A DNA stretch of 64,000 nucleotides from Oidiodendron maius Zn (taxonomy: Eukaryota; Ascomycota; Leotiomycetes; Myxotrichaceae). The stretch is taken from assembly GCA_000827325.1 (NCBI GenBank), contig KN832870.1:5022001-5086000 (forward strand), in the 5' to 3' direction. Below the pieces are notes generated by a model, which was not told the origin of the DNA, searched no databases, and saw only the letters and a list, made by a program, of their open reading frames with translations. Both the position numbers and the translations under genes were made by a program. This document shows, in pieces, positions 13,956 through 25,883 of this stretch; the stretch's first letter is position 1; every line of letters starts with the position of its first letter.

Positions 13956-14516
13956 GTATTGCATAGCGAGTGTGCTGAATTGTACGAGATCGTATGCGGG
14001 CTGAACGGCTAGAAATGGCGAATTGGTCTGTCAAAAGTGATGGTTAGAGCTTGGTTGGCTGGTTGGAAGCCAGCAACTGCACTGTATTATTGATCTCTTT
14101 GTGTCACTGCATGAGAGCTAGACAAAGCTCGGAGTATGTGCGGATAGTTGTAGTATATATGAGCCTATGTAGAATCAATGGCATCCTCTCTTAACTCCCT
14201 TCACGCTTTGGACATTTCCATAGCACGAAAAGAGATCAGAGTAGTCCAGATATGCTACGCATATTAACAACTGCAATATTCTAATCTGGCCACAGGTAGT
14301 GCAATATTGAAACTTTTGGACCCAAAACATGATATCCCAGTACAACGAAAGAGCAGATTGAAAATAAACGAAATATCTAGTAAGCGTCCTTGACTTCGTG
14401 ACACAGTTCCGCCCCAGATAAACGCCGAAGAAAAACCCTTCCCTTACTATGCATGAGAGATTGAGAAAACATGGAATGTGTGAGGGAATGGCGGAAGAAC
14501 GTTCTCGAGTGGGAGG
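13956..14516. other. Convergent intergenic region
   Basis: About 560 bases of 3' flank shared by mL44 and the La gene, AT-rich in the middle (14130-14400). No coding or RNA gene seen. Confidence 0.5.
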
Positions 14517-15804
14517 TCACGAGGCTTCGGTGGCGACTTCAGCCTTGGTATCAACCTTCTTGGCTGGTTGTTCTCCTCCATCATCATCCTCACGAGCACG
14601 CTTCTTGTCGCTGTCAACCTTATCAACCTCATCTTTAACTTCGGATTTCTCCCTATATTATATCAGTAAAGTTAGTTTGGAGTGGGCCATATTTAACATA
14701 CTCTTTCTCACGGCGCTCTCGATTTCTGTCATTATTGCGGGGACCTCTGTCATCACGGCGGCCACGTCCTCTCTGGTGTCTATTACGGTCATCCTTGAAT
14801 CCATTAGCGCGATCCTCCTCTCGGCGCTTCTTCCAGTCGTCGGGATCACGATCGGCCTTGTCACGGCCCCGATCATTGCCATTTCGGAATCCGCGTCCCC
14901 ATCCTCGGCCCCTGCCACGAGACGGTCCCCAGGACTCGCTTGGTTGAAGGGTTCCGTCCTGGATCTCTTTCTGTTTGATCTCTAGGTAGGCTGTCTTGGA
15001 CATGATCTGCAGAGCGTGTTTCCCCTTCCACATTGGCTTAGGATCATGAGCGAGGAACTTCTGTGCGGTCTCCTCATCACTCCACTCAACAAAGACTGAA
15101 CCCTTGAAAAGCTTCTCTGGAGTGCGGCGGAGGCGAACAGCATTGGTTGTGCCGAACTGCGCAAAGAAGGCCTCGATGTCAAACTGAGAGCTGGGTTCTT
15201 CGTCGCCGAAGCCCTTGACATAGACTGATCTGGCCTCAGTCTTGGATACTGGGGTATTTGGGTCATAGGCAACCTTGCGGCTCACCATTTCCTCGCCCTC
15301 TTCGCCTGTTACATTGAGAAACTTGCTCTCCTTAAGAGCTGCAACAATTGCAGAGTATGGTTGAAATCGCCTCATTCGTCCAAAGGCGTGGATCTTCTTG
15401 AGTGAGATAGGCTTGTTCGCTGGTCCCTTCGTTTCAGTCATCATGTAGTTGTCAGTTGGCAAGTTAGAGTCGCTGAAGTAGAATTCGACCTGGCCCCGAA
15501 TTTCCTTTGGACTGTCAGAGGTCTTGAGGACAGAAGGGTCATATTTGCTGTTTCTATTGTTGTTGTCGTATTGAGCGGTAGCAGAGGTCTTCAGCATGCC
15601 ATTCTCATATGTTCTAGGTCCATTCCTTCCCGACTGCTTTTCTCTCTGCTCTTTCTCTTCCGCATCATTCCCCTGATCAGCATTCAGATCGGCTGCCGTT
15701 TCCTTCTGATCAGAAGCAGCTGTAGCATCCCCGTTCTTGTTCTTGGGCTCGTCCATGGTGGGGATGGTGGCTGCGTCAGACGCCTCAACCTTGGAGTCCG
15801 ACAT
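14517..15804 (-). CDS. La protein homologue (La motif + RRM)
   Basis: Minus strand, exons 15804-14702 and 14652-14517, 412 residues. A La motif spans about residues 95-180 (KEIRGQVEFYFSDSNLPTDN is its diagnostic start), followed by an RRM (ARSVYVKGF ... GSVFVEWS) at ~195-275. The tail is RGG/RD-rich and ends in a Lys/Asp-rich segment with KKRAREDDD. La proteins bind the 3' UUU-OH of Pol III transcripts and aid tRNA and snRNA maturation in the nucleus (Lhp1 in yeast, Sla1 in fission yeast). ATG 15804 was chosen because the in-frame ATG upstream precedes an intron-like ending (CTCTATAG) 14 bases before it, suggesting a 5' leader intron at about 15818-15890. Confidence 0.93.
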
Positions 15805-16274
15805 TTTGTCAATGGATCTATAGAGATTAGCTTCTGAATTCGGCGACATGGTATCACTGCAATCCAAGAACTATATAAAAATAACAACATACCTTTGTAG
15901 GAAGATCAATTGCAAAGGTGTACGTGGGAGGGTAAAAGGCGGGGTGGGCAGTCACCGGTTGTCGAATGCGATTCTCACGCAATTCCTCTTGCAGGAAAAT
16001 TGAGGAAATGTGCGAGATCGCTCAGTCCCAATAATATCTTCTTTTAAACCACAGAGTACAGTCGAGTATACTGTGTAGATCGGTGACTGGCCGTGCAGAT
16101 GTTGTCGAGAGCTGTGAAAACTACTGAGAAGCTTAGATGCGAAAAGAGAGTCAAAAACTAGCGAGGCGCCCGCTAGCGTCGAATTTTCTCTGGACTGACG
16201 GGAACATCGAAAGTGTCACGCTTTATCGACAGCACCTCCTTATTCTCCACGCCCACATCTTTAGTCCTTTAGCC
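15805..16274. promoter_or_regulatory. Bidirectional promoter, La protein / uS4m
   Basis: 470 bases between two divergent genes. The left ~90 bases probably hold a leader intron of the La gene. No clear TATA box. Confidence 0.45.
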
Positions 16275-17665
16275 ATGACGCGGAAGAGGTTCCATGGCCT
16301 GAAGAAGGTGGTATGTCTAACTTCTCTACTCTTTGCTCCCCGCTCCCCTAACAATCGCACAGAAAGTCCGGGCGACTTGGAACAAGTACAATCTCTATAA
16401 CCTCTGGCGGCTGAGAGCGCAGTTCACAGCCCGCCAGACTTATTATCAGCAGAAATGGGAAGCGAAATCGATGACACGCGCCTACCATGGCGAACATATT
16501 GCGGAAAAGAAGTGGCAGCGGATGTTCTCCCCTCGGGCGTCCGCGGTGGTTTCGTTTAACCCAGAGTATCTAGCTACGAACGATGGCTCGGAATTTGCTG
16601 CTGGAAGAGGATCAGGCAAAGAAGTCATAAGCAAACCGGGAGATAAGAAAATCGGGCCCAGAAAAAATTATATCCCATTTATGAATATGACATATGCGCC
16701 AATTGAGAGACGATTAGACATGGCAGTATGGAGAGCCATGTTTGCCAGCAGTGCCCGGCAGGCAAGGCAATTCGTCATTCATGGCATGGTTAAAGTCAAT
16801 GGGAAGAAGGTAGTGTTGGCAATTGACGTCGCAATATACTTATGCTAAGAGAACCACCCAGATGCCACATGCCGGATACCTCCTAAACCCAGGAGATATG
16901 TTCCAGGTCGATGTCGATCGAGTATTGTACGCAACGGGAGCCTCCAAGACAGTATCGCAAGCAAAATCGGGGCGGAAACTCCGTAAGGTCCAGAGCCGAG
17001 CGAAGAAGCTGGGAGCCGCTCCGAAGAAAAAGAAGAGTGTGGCTCCCACAGCAGTATCCTCCACATCCGCTGCAAGAGCACAACCTATTGCGAAGACCAA
17101 GGTGGATATAGATGAGGTCCGCAGGCAGCGTAGGCTGGACCTAAGAGAGCTTCTCGTGCAAATAGACGATGTATTGAAAGATAAACGCCGCCGCGTGGGT
17201 GCGAAACGCAAGATCACCATCCGGGCCTTCGTCAGGGACGTCCGCCTAGCCATGGCGACGGTCAGCCGCAAGACTGAGAAGGAACTCGACGACCAACTAT
17301 CCTCTCTCATCTCCCAACTTGCCATCGCCAAGGCCGGACACGACGAGAGCTCCACCACCAAAGAGCCCGTCTCCAAACCCGCGGGGCCTTCTCCAGAGGA
17401 GCAAATGGCCCTCCGCGAAGCCATCAAAGAGGCCCGCGAAAATCCAGTCGACGCATCGAAGGCCTATGCTACGCCATGGCGGCCCCGGCCATACATGTCG
17501 GCCTTCGCGTTCATCCCGAAGTATCTGGAGGTCAACCACAACATCTGCTCGGCGGTGTACCTACGCCATCCGCAGGTGCGCAAGGGTATGGCGGAGGTGC
17601 CCAGTCCGTTTCCGGAACACACGCAGCAGTTGGCGTTCAATTGGTACTTGAGGAGAGGAAGATAG
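16275..17665 (+). CDS. Mitochondrial small ribosomal subunit protein uS4m (Nam9)
   Basis: Three exons (16275-16310, 16363-16809, 16862-17665), 428 residues. [11 protein letters not shown] then [14 protein letters not shown] is the characteristic fungal Nam9 start. The S4 RNA-binding domain includes [20 protein letters not shown] and [13 protein letters not shown], with the second junction restoring [19 protein letters not shown] Lys/Ala-rich linker follows and the C-terminal extension ends [11 protein letters not shown]. Nam9 binds 15S rRNA in the mitoribosome and affects decoding accuracy. The first donor could be GTATGT (chosen) or GTGGTA three bases earlier, which removes one Val. Confidence 0.92.
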
Positions 17666-18139
17666 AAAGTGTATTGTACGAAAGACGAAGGGTAGGAGGC
17701 GATGTGTACTTCTATTTAGAGAATGGATGTACGGTAAAATGTATTATATTATATTGGTAAAAGAGAGCATAGAAATACATTGCACTTCTTCTCTTGTTTT
17801 ACCTAGCAACTTGTCTACGGAAGATAGGTCATGTTTACTAAGTTCGGTGATAATTATATTATGGAGAGTATTTTCATATTTCTATGGAATATTACCCATT
17901 TACTGGAATTCGAAGACATGACCTGAGAAAAAGGTTGATAATTAGTGCTCTATTTCATATCGCATGAAATATGGAATCTGGGCGACGCTCGACCGTTCTC
18001 GCATACTATGATACAACGTTGAACTGTATAAACACATGCTGTCTAATCCTCCTTTTGGAGCCTCTCAAACTATGACACGACGTCTACAGCCCTAGTCGGA
18101 CCCGATATGTATCACCCATTCCAGAAGACCATGCAATAT
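17666..18139. other. Convergent intergenic region
   Basis: AT-rich 3' flanks of uS4m and of the carnitine acetyltransferase gene, about 470 bases. No gene seen. Confidence 0.5.
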
Positions 18140-20076
18140 CTACAACTTCGCCTTCGCGGACTCCAGAGTCGGCAGCAGCAGATCACGGATATCGCCCGCA
18201 GCCTCGTTGAGGTAGAAGCTCATCCTGGCGCTCCCGAGACCTTTTGATACAACGTTGAATTGTATGCTGGGGGAGATATTAGATTATGTATACATGGAAG
18301 AAGGCAAGGGGTCTAACCTGTTCTCGTTGATCATATAAGCAATTCCCCATCCGTCGTCGACGACCTGGCTCCATCCGTAGCCGTTGAAGTACTCGGAGCT
18401 CAGTTGCGAGGTGGAGATGAACCACTTGCACGAGTATGCATACGCGGGATCCTTATAAAGGGACGGAACCTCATCATTCGGGCCTAGGAGCTTTTTCAGG
18501 CCGAAAAGATGCCTGTCGACGCCTTTACCGTCTGAAGCGGCGCTGATGTATGCCACATGCGCCTTGACAGCTTTGTGGAACAGATCGGCAGTGGTCTGGG
18601 AGTCGATAGATGCATCGCATATGGCATTGCAGAACGCGACTGATTCGTCGGAGACGGAGCGGCACGTCTCTGTACGGCCCTGTTGGAAACGTCTGGTGGT
18701 GGCGGACTCGTATGTCGGGCGATTCTTGCCGTACATCTTGTAGTAGGCGAGTTGAATGATCATCTGCACGTACGCATCTGGCGAGCACTTGAACTTCTTG
18801 ATTAGGCCTTTGCCGTACCCTTGGTAGGCTTGTACACACAGCTCGTGCGCGCCGATAACCTCAGCAAAGTCTTTGGTAGCTCGGTCAATCTCGCTCTGCA
18901 CCTTCTTTGTGATGTGGAATTTGATTGGTGTAGGCTCGGGCAGGTTTGAGCGCACACTGGGGTCGGAGAAGTCCAACTTGTTGTGCAAGATGACATCGTT
19001 GACATAATCGTTCAGGCGGTGGGTAGGCGTTCCGTCCATCATGGAGTGCTCGCCCATGAATCCAGAGGTGCCGTTCTCGTTGATGATGAATTGGAGGGGT
19101 TTGTCATACCAGCGGTTGGCTCCGTCACCGTGCCAGTATGCTCGTGCGCGCTCCTCTAATGTGACTGGCGAGGCATCATCAAGACAGACGACGAAAGAGG
19201 CGGACTCGATAGCCTCGAGGGCTTTGGCATTCAAAGGGTGAGCCTTAAGAAGGACCTCGCGGGCATCAGTCCACACGTCGCGGTTCTCGGAAGTGAGAGC
19301 GCCAACAGGAGGAACCCTCTCTGCTCTCTCGTAGATGCGCTTAAATTGGTGTTCTAACTCAGAAGTGTTCAGTTGCTTGCCGTCGACCTCGTGCATGACC
19401 TTGAAGAACTGGTTCTTGCGGATAACCAGGATATGCTGGTTCTCTTGCGCAGGATACTTGACAGGGAAGTCTGCAGGTTTGGCTGGTACCCGGGAGCAGT
19501 TAAACATCCACTGATAGCTCTCCATGGATATTGGTAGCTTCTTCATATACTCAGGTTCTAGTGTACCTTGATCCACCATCTTCTTGAATTCCAGAGCTGC
19601 GGTGCTTAGGGCAGCCGCCCGCTTTGCAGGATCACGCCGTCTCCGGTCGTCGCGATGGCTGTAGAAGTAACTAACATACGGCACAACAGGATCGCGATAT
19701 GCCATATATGCAGCTTCATTCCACCACTCATAAATCCAGTTCTTGTGTTTAGGGTCCTCTTTACGAGCAAGCAGTCTCTCTTGGAGCTTGCTGCCAATGC
19801 CTCCTGGCTTCACGAAATCCTTGACCGCCTCCGTTGTGGATTGGAACTCGGTCGGAGAGAGCAGGGGGTGGACGGACTTGAGGTATCGAGCCGCGGTCTC
19901 TTCCAGCGTTGGGACGGGCAAGCTGGGAAGAGATTCTTCGAATCGCAGCATTGGGCCTTTAGAGTTATCCTCTCGATAACCTGAAACGACGTCAGCCAGC
20001 GTCTATGCGGGGTAATTGATAGAGGTGACGTGCCTGCTGGAAGGGAGCTGCTGCTCCGCGCATTTCTGGGGGCCAT
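18140..20076 (-). CDS. Carnitine O-acetyltransferase, FacC-like
   Basis: Minus strand, exons 20076-20034, 19980-18318 and 18266-18140, 610 residues. It belongs to the choline/carnitine acyltransferase family: SLPSLPVPTLEETAARYLKS at the start, the catalytic His in GEHSMMDGTPTHR (His ~326), the carnitine/CoA-side ETCRSVS motif and a VVSKGLGSARMSFYL ending. It moves acetyl groups between CoA and carnitine so acetyl units can reach mitochondria during growth on acetate or fatty acids. The N-terminus (MAPRNARSSSSLPAGYRED) lacks an obvious mitochondrial presequence or C-terminal SKL, so it resembles the cytosolic FacC form of Aspergillus; location is inferred. Intron 1 (20033-19981) begins GCACGT, a GC donor, with a good GCTGAC branch site; no GT donor nearby keeps the frame. 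Confidence 0.92.
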
Positions 20077-20726
20077 GGTAGCACTCTTACGGGCTTTTGT
20101 TAGGACGATGTATGTTCTGCGGGAGCGGCAAGACGTACTCGTGATAGTCTTGCAGGAGGGAAGCTGTGCTTGAGGACCGAAGACTGCGTGCGGCCCTTGG
20201 CGAGCACTTTCAACATCCCAGCGTCGTCTCTGTGGGAGGAACAGGAAAAAAAATCTGAGGATGGAGAGGATTAGATTATATCCCACCCGCTGTCGGAACG
20301 TGCAAATGTCGTTGTATGCGAGCAAGGTTGTATGGTTGGTTCGCGGCTCTGAGGTCGAAGATGAACCGGGGCCGAGGGAGGCTCGTGTTTTGTGCCGAGG
20401 CAAACGCTCGAGATGCCACAAAATGCCAGCTCTCCAGCCACACGAAAAAGAACAGCGACAAGAAGAGAAAGCCTGCTGTGGCTGGTTAATTCCCTCCCTT
20501 ATCTCTTGTGCGACAGCTCGAAATATCACGGTCACTATAAGTTTGAATTTTCTTTATTCTTGACCTTGGGTCCTCTTTATACTTGTGCTTCTCTCGTATG
20601 GCATGTGATGAATTGATCCTTTCCGCCGACCACAGATCGTTGTACACTGCGCATGTGCCATCCCGAGAACCTTTTCTTACAATTTTTCTATAATATACAG
20701 TTTGTCCAGCAGGCCCCGCTCCTACC
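20077..20726. other. Promoter of carnitine acetyltransferase and Eaf7 3' flank
   Basis: 650 bases with no supported gene. The part next to 20076 is the upstream region of the minus-strand acetyltransferase gene; the part from ~20530 is AT-rich 3' flank of Eaf7. Confidence 0.45.
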
Positions 20727-21648
20727 TCATCTCTTCCTCTTGCTCTTCCGCGAGGGGTTGGCGCCTTTGGCGGCTGCATCCGCCTTGGCTTTCGAGCTTC
20801 CCCTCGTTGGCCTGGGCGATACACTCCTCCCTTCACCCTCGGCCTCCTGCTCCTCGTCCTCAGCTGTCTCCTCAGTCTCTTCTGCACCCTCGTCCTCGTC
20901 CATGGTGGTGTCTTTGCTTTGCGCCCTGGAAGTTGACTCCGCTTTTGCCCGCACTTGTGATCTCATTGCGCTCCTCCCTGCCCGGGTTATCTTTGTTGGC
21001 GGGGATCGAGGTGGAGATGTCTTTGCTTCGTCCGTATCATCCACCGTGCTGGCACGCGTCTTCGTAGTTGTGACAGTGTCCCCCCTCTTGCGCCTCTTCA
21101 CAGGCGGTGGCGATGGAGTTCGGGCTAGGCGTGGAGGCGAAGATGGAGCTTCACTGAGACTGCGTTTACCTCTCATAAACGTCTCTAGTCCGTAGTCCTT
21201 GTCTGGAAGCTCGAAGTCGATGAAGGGGACTTCTTCCTCCTCCTCGTCCTCAGCGGAATCTTCTCGCGCATCGATCATCTCCATGTTGTAAAGCGTCTTG
21301 AGCTTCTCCCATATCCCTGGTATCCGCGTGTGCTTCTCATCGCAGCCGTGGTTTCTCAGGTGCTCTGCTAATGCAATCATTCGAAAGTGCTTGTGCATGC
21401 CTGCCGTGAGTCAATGATTTGGTCGCATGGATTAATTGAATTCCTTTACCATTAGGCTTCCATCTAATAATGCCCTTGAACAATGCTGTCTCCTGCTCGT
21501 CTGTCCAAGGGTCCTTGACAATGTCGTATGCTGCCGCGGATGGTTCGTTCGCCTCTTCCACGTCTGGGGTTGGCGCGTCAATTTCCATACCATCATCGTC
21601 ACCGACAGGAGTTGAGACTCCGCGCTTAGCTTTCTTTCTGGGGGGCAT
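20727..21648 (-). CDS. NuA4 histone acetyltransferase subunit Eaf7
   Basis: Minus strand, exons 21648-21450 and 21400-20727, 290 residues. The junction joins FKGIIRWKPNG to MHKHFRMIALAEHLRNHG, which is the CT20/Eaf7 (MRGBP) domain at about residues 45-120. The N-terminus has a basic KKAKRG patch, and the long C-terminal half is disordered with Asp/Glu-rich and basic Ser/Pro tracts ending SRKSKRKR, likely nuclear localisation signals. Eaf7 works with Eaf3 and Eaf5 in NuA4, acetylating H4/H2A and affecting elongation. It is divergent from the GCP6-like gene across 946 bases. Confidence 0.9.
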
Positions 21649-22594
21649 GGTTATAAGAGGTCTGGCGGCTGTTTCGTGATGTGAAATCGACGTTCTATGG
21701 GAAGATCACCTCGCTTTTGGCGAAAGCGGCAGATGTCCAGCTCCACCTTGAATGTGAAGATCGGATTCTCAGCCACTCACCCTTAGGCGAGAGAACCAGT
21801 TACTCCAACGGTGATTCACTTAGACCTTTTAATTTCTACGAAGCACAACTCGAGAATTCTAGGCTCATATTGTGGTCGTATACCATCCATCAGAGTGAGA
21901 TGCAATCCCGCTAGTTACATGCACTGTAATTATGAATTCCTTATTTGCTATGGGTCTAATATTATAACTTCATTATTACCCCGCTAATTTGCTACAAACC
22001 CGTATCATCTAGCATTAAGTTCTAACGCTTTATTATGGTTCGAATATATCTTTAAAATTATCAATTATACTCTATATATGCACAGATAAAATGATTCAGA
22101 GGCCACTGAAGGTTATTTGGCACCAGTGCGTGGCCATGGGCATCTTCATTGCTTTCCCCTCGTTTTCTTCCCACAACCATTGCTTCAGATAACGCGACGC
22201 AACGTTGACCCTAGAAGTGGAAAGGGATGGAATTCTCCTATGGGTAATGATATCTCCATCTGCCAGCGATGTGGAAATGTGGATGAAGGCGAACTAAATT
22301 GTGGGTGCTGGCTGTTAACAAACGAGCAGGCATATAGAATAGCCTCATGTCTACTAACATAGTGGCCGTCAAATATGACCAGTCAAGTGAAACATCGTAA
22401 GAGTCAGATTGGCAGCCTTATTGGTGGTAAAATACGTCTGCAAAACGAAATAAGTTTTTTGGCTGAAGTGTGAGATGTCGCGGCTAAGGTGAGCGCGGTG
22501 ATTGGGCCGATAAAAGTCGCCTCCGTAAGACGCGTGAACCAAAATGAATTACGCGACTGACGAACGAACCTGGAAAGAGTGAAAGAATGTTGCA
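21649..22594. promoter_or_regulatory. Divergent upstream region, eaf7 / GCP6-like gene
   Basis: The centre (about 21900-22100) is very AT-rich. The right end, 22430-22560, is GC-richer with CGCG motifs and one perfect ACGCGT. No gene seen. Confidence 0.5.
22530..22535. promoter_or_regulatory. MCB-type box (ACGCGT) before the GCP6-like gene
   Basis: Perfect ACGCGT 60 bases before the ATG, with TACGCGAC 22 bases further on. It has the same form as the box before mcm3, the other clear cell-cycle gene here. Confidence 0.45.
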
Positions 22595-25539
22595 ATGGAC
22601 AACGATAATGAGAGAGACCCAGGGCAGGTCTTTGCAATTCCTGATTTATACGCCCCATCCGGATTGCTCAAGGATGTACACTGGTCGTCTGATCTTCTGT
22701 TTTCCCAATTGACCTTGGATGGTGAGGTCCCCGTCTCTGTGTTGCGACTGTGGCTAATGCTTCTTTAGATTTCAGTACGAAACTGCCGGATATTGTGGGA
22801 GAGTCTAACAATAATGTCTTCTTCAGTATTCCGGACCTACCGTTCCAAACACCCGAAGCCATCCTTCGTCCTAGCCCACGGCCCTCGCTGAAATTAGTAT
22901 CGGAACAGTTAGAGGAGGTAAACGATATTGATGATATCTGGCTGCTTCCTGAGGATCCTCCCTTAAGTGTTGCAAACTATCAGAGCTGGGATAGCTTTGA
23001 CAATGTAAAGTGTCGTGAACTGCATGCTACATATATCACCGATGCTGGAGCCTCTGTCTTCGACGCCGCCGTTTCTGCAAAACGCGACTATTTACATGTT
23101 GGGAATACGGGCGATGCAGTTATAGGGACCAAAGTCTATGCAGCGGCGTTACTTGCTCTTGGCCTTGGTAGAAATTCAGTGCTCTTTCAATGGGACGAGG
23201 AAAAGAAATATTTTGTGTCGACTTTCTCTAGAGTGAGAGTACCCGGCTACACGGTGGAGTCTCTTGAGAGACTGTCGTCGGTATTCATTGACTGTGGAAT
23301 CATGACAAAGTCTCTCCAGACATTCGTCCAGAAAGCCTATACGAAGGACGACTCTCCCGGACGGATCGCCTTAGCAGATGCGGTATCAAATCTCCTATCG
23401 GCCATTCAGTTGCAGCTGAGTGAGTCCGCGTCAGAAAACCGGAGTCTTTTGCAGCTGCAGGTCTTGTTTAGACCCGTCCAATCAATTCTCACATGCTTTC
23501 AGCGCATTGTTAAGAATGTCTCTGCTAGTCGGAACGACGAATCTATGCTGTCGACTGTATTTGAAGAAATCCAATTGCTGGAGCATAGGACGGATTCCTT
23601 GAAAGAGATTCTTATTGAAATACTCTCTCGAGTGTCTCGTCCCTGGCTTGAATTCACAAGCGAATGGCTAGGGCTGCAAAGAGAAACTGGACTGCCAATT
23701 ACAAAGGAAGGCGATGGGAAGAGTTTTGTGAAGGTTACAAACAGACAATGGGTTGACGACAGAGGTCTGGACATGCAACAACGTGACTATGTGTTAAACT
23801 ATGACCAAGTACCATCTTTTATTCCCCCTGATAATGCTCGAACCTTGTTCGAAGTTGGAAGGAGCTTGCGGTTTTTGAGAGACCACCATCCAGAACACCC
23901 ATTGGCCAAGGCAGATATCATAGCATCCACTAACCCCCCTTCTCTTGAATGGAAGTTTTCATGGCAGGATATAGTTGCGATAGAATCGAAAGCTCTGCAA
24001 TATGAGAAGGACTTGACCGCAGCCATCCGAAGCTTCTCCGAAGGCAGTTTGTCAGCCAATGGCCCCAATGGCCCCAATGGCCTAGACGCAGGACAAGAAT
24101 CTGATGAGACCTTGGCTGAGTTGAACTTCTTTGGTAAACTTGATGAGGACATGCAAGCTCATGTCTTGGCTTCTATTGACACATTTAACATAATCCCAAT
24201 GAACGAGGATGTCACAACTGACCGACTCCCGAGTGTCCTTCACTCGTACCTGAAATCAAATGGCAAGGCTTCGGTTGATGATACATCAATATTTTCCCCA
24301 CCTATGGCTTTGACTCCTTTGCTAGCTTTCAACCCACTTATTGCTGCACAAGCTCGGATTGTTAATGGGACCTGTATGCGGATGATCTTCAACTCACATA
24401 ATTTAAGAAGGCACTTGGCCCTCCAAAGGAGCTTTCAACTGCTAGGAAATGGCGTCTTCTCCAGCAAGCTATCTCATGCACTTTTCGACCCAGAGCTAGA
24501 GAGCGCAGAACGCCACAGAGGTGTTGCTCGGTCGGGGGGTATAATGGGACTCCGCCTTGGTGGTCGCGATACCTGGCCTCCGGCGAGTTTCGAGCTCCGT
24601 CTCGCCCTCATGGGCGTTCTGACTGAGAGTTATGTTTCTACCGATCTACCATACGAACCTCGCGCTGCCGGCTATCTTGAGACTACCCTTCCTGGCGATC
24701 TCAGCTTTGCGCTCCGAGACATGTCGGAGGAAGAAATCGAGAAATGCATGAACGCAGACTCAATTGAAGCCCTAGACTTCTTGCGTCTCTCATACAAGCC
24801 TCCTCAACCTCTTGAGGCGGTCATTACGCCGATTATCCTTTTCAAGTACGACCAGATTTTCAAACTTCTGTTGCTAGTTCTCCGGATGCTTTATGTAGTA
24901 TCATCCTTCTTCCGCGACGCAACTGATCGGAGCTCAGACTGGCAGAGGCTTGATTTTGTAGCACAGAGATTTCGTATTGAAGCTCATCATTTCGTCTCCA
25001 GCGTTTCTGGATACTTCTTCGACTCCGGTATCGAGGCTACATGGCACATCTTTGAGCGCAAGCTAGATCAGGTTGAAGAGCGCATCAATGACAATGATGA
25101 TATTACTCTGCGCCAGAATGAGGGTCTTGATATGCTCAGAGACTATCATGAGCGTGTTGTGGATCGCATTATGTTCGCATTGTTGCTCCGAAAGCGCCAA
25201 CAACCAGTAATGCAACTCCTCCAGGACATCTTTAGCCTTATCCTTCAATTCTCGAAGAATTATAGGAAGAGAGCATTGGGTATACAGGAAAGTGTTGGTG
25301 CTGGTGATGATATTCGAGAAATATATCGAGCGTTTAGGAAGAAGGTGGGCGTCTTCATCAGTGTTTGCAGAGGCCTGAATGAGAAAAAGGGATATGGGGA
25401 AGCAAGGCTGATTGACGAGAGGAAGCTGGGTGAACAGGGACTTTTCGATGCCAGCGACCTGATGGAGGAAAATACCATCGGGCATCTCTTGGCAAGATTA
25501 GAGATGTCAAATTATTATTCCAGGACTGTCGACATCTAA
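22595..25539 (+). CDS. Gamma-tubulin complex component, GCP6/Alp16-like
   Basis: Two exons (22595-22721, 22769-25539), 965 residues. Exon 1 gives MDNDNERDPGQVFAIPDLYAP and the junction reads LTLDDFSTKLPDIV. The protein has the Spc97/Spc98 layout: an N-terminal GRIP1 region with FEVGRSLRFLRDHHPEHPL, and a C-terminal GRIP2 region with PLEAVITPIILFKYDQIFKL, LLLVLRMLYV and AHHFVSSVSGYFFDSGIEATW, which contacts gamma-tubulin. The length and the position of the FEVGRSL segment fit the GCP5/GCP6 class rather than GCP2/3/4, with GCP6 preferred. It acts at spindle pole bodies in microtubule nucleation. Confidence 0.82.
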
Positions 25540-25883
25540 TAATATAAGAAAAAGTCACCGAGCAATATGCGTCTTCTAATCACGTGACAAAAATCTCGAG
25601 CAGTAATAATTTACTTGCCCTAGTAATTTGACGTGCGGATTCTAATACGATGGCGTGGTTAATAACTATTTTCACTGTTTCCTGGTTATCATGTATTATC
25701 TTCATATGATTTGTTGAGCGCCGTTTAATACCCTAAACTTTATCAAACCCAAATACTTCAGAGCCGCTCTAACTAGTTTAGAGCTTTCCGCTAGCCTGCC
25801 GAACCTCGTCAACATCGTCAAGGCCATCAACGGCACTCGAACAACCACAACACCTTCCCTTCTGGCCATTGACATCGCTCACT
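25540..25883. promoter_or_regulatory. Promoter of the complex I subunit gene, with E-box-like palindrome
   Basis: 344 bases. A perfect TCACGTGA palindrome lies at 25580-25587, of the CACGTG class bound by bHLH factors such as Cbf1. It could equally belong to the 3' flank of the upstream gene. Confidence 0.35.

Noticed and set aside
14449-14985. Plus-strand Ser/Ile-rich frame of 178 codons
   Set aside because: Antisense to the RGG-rich tail of the La protein; low-complexity artefact.
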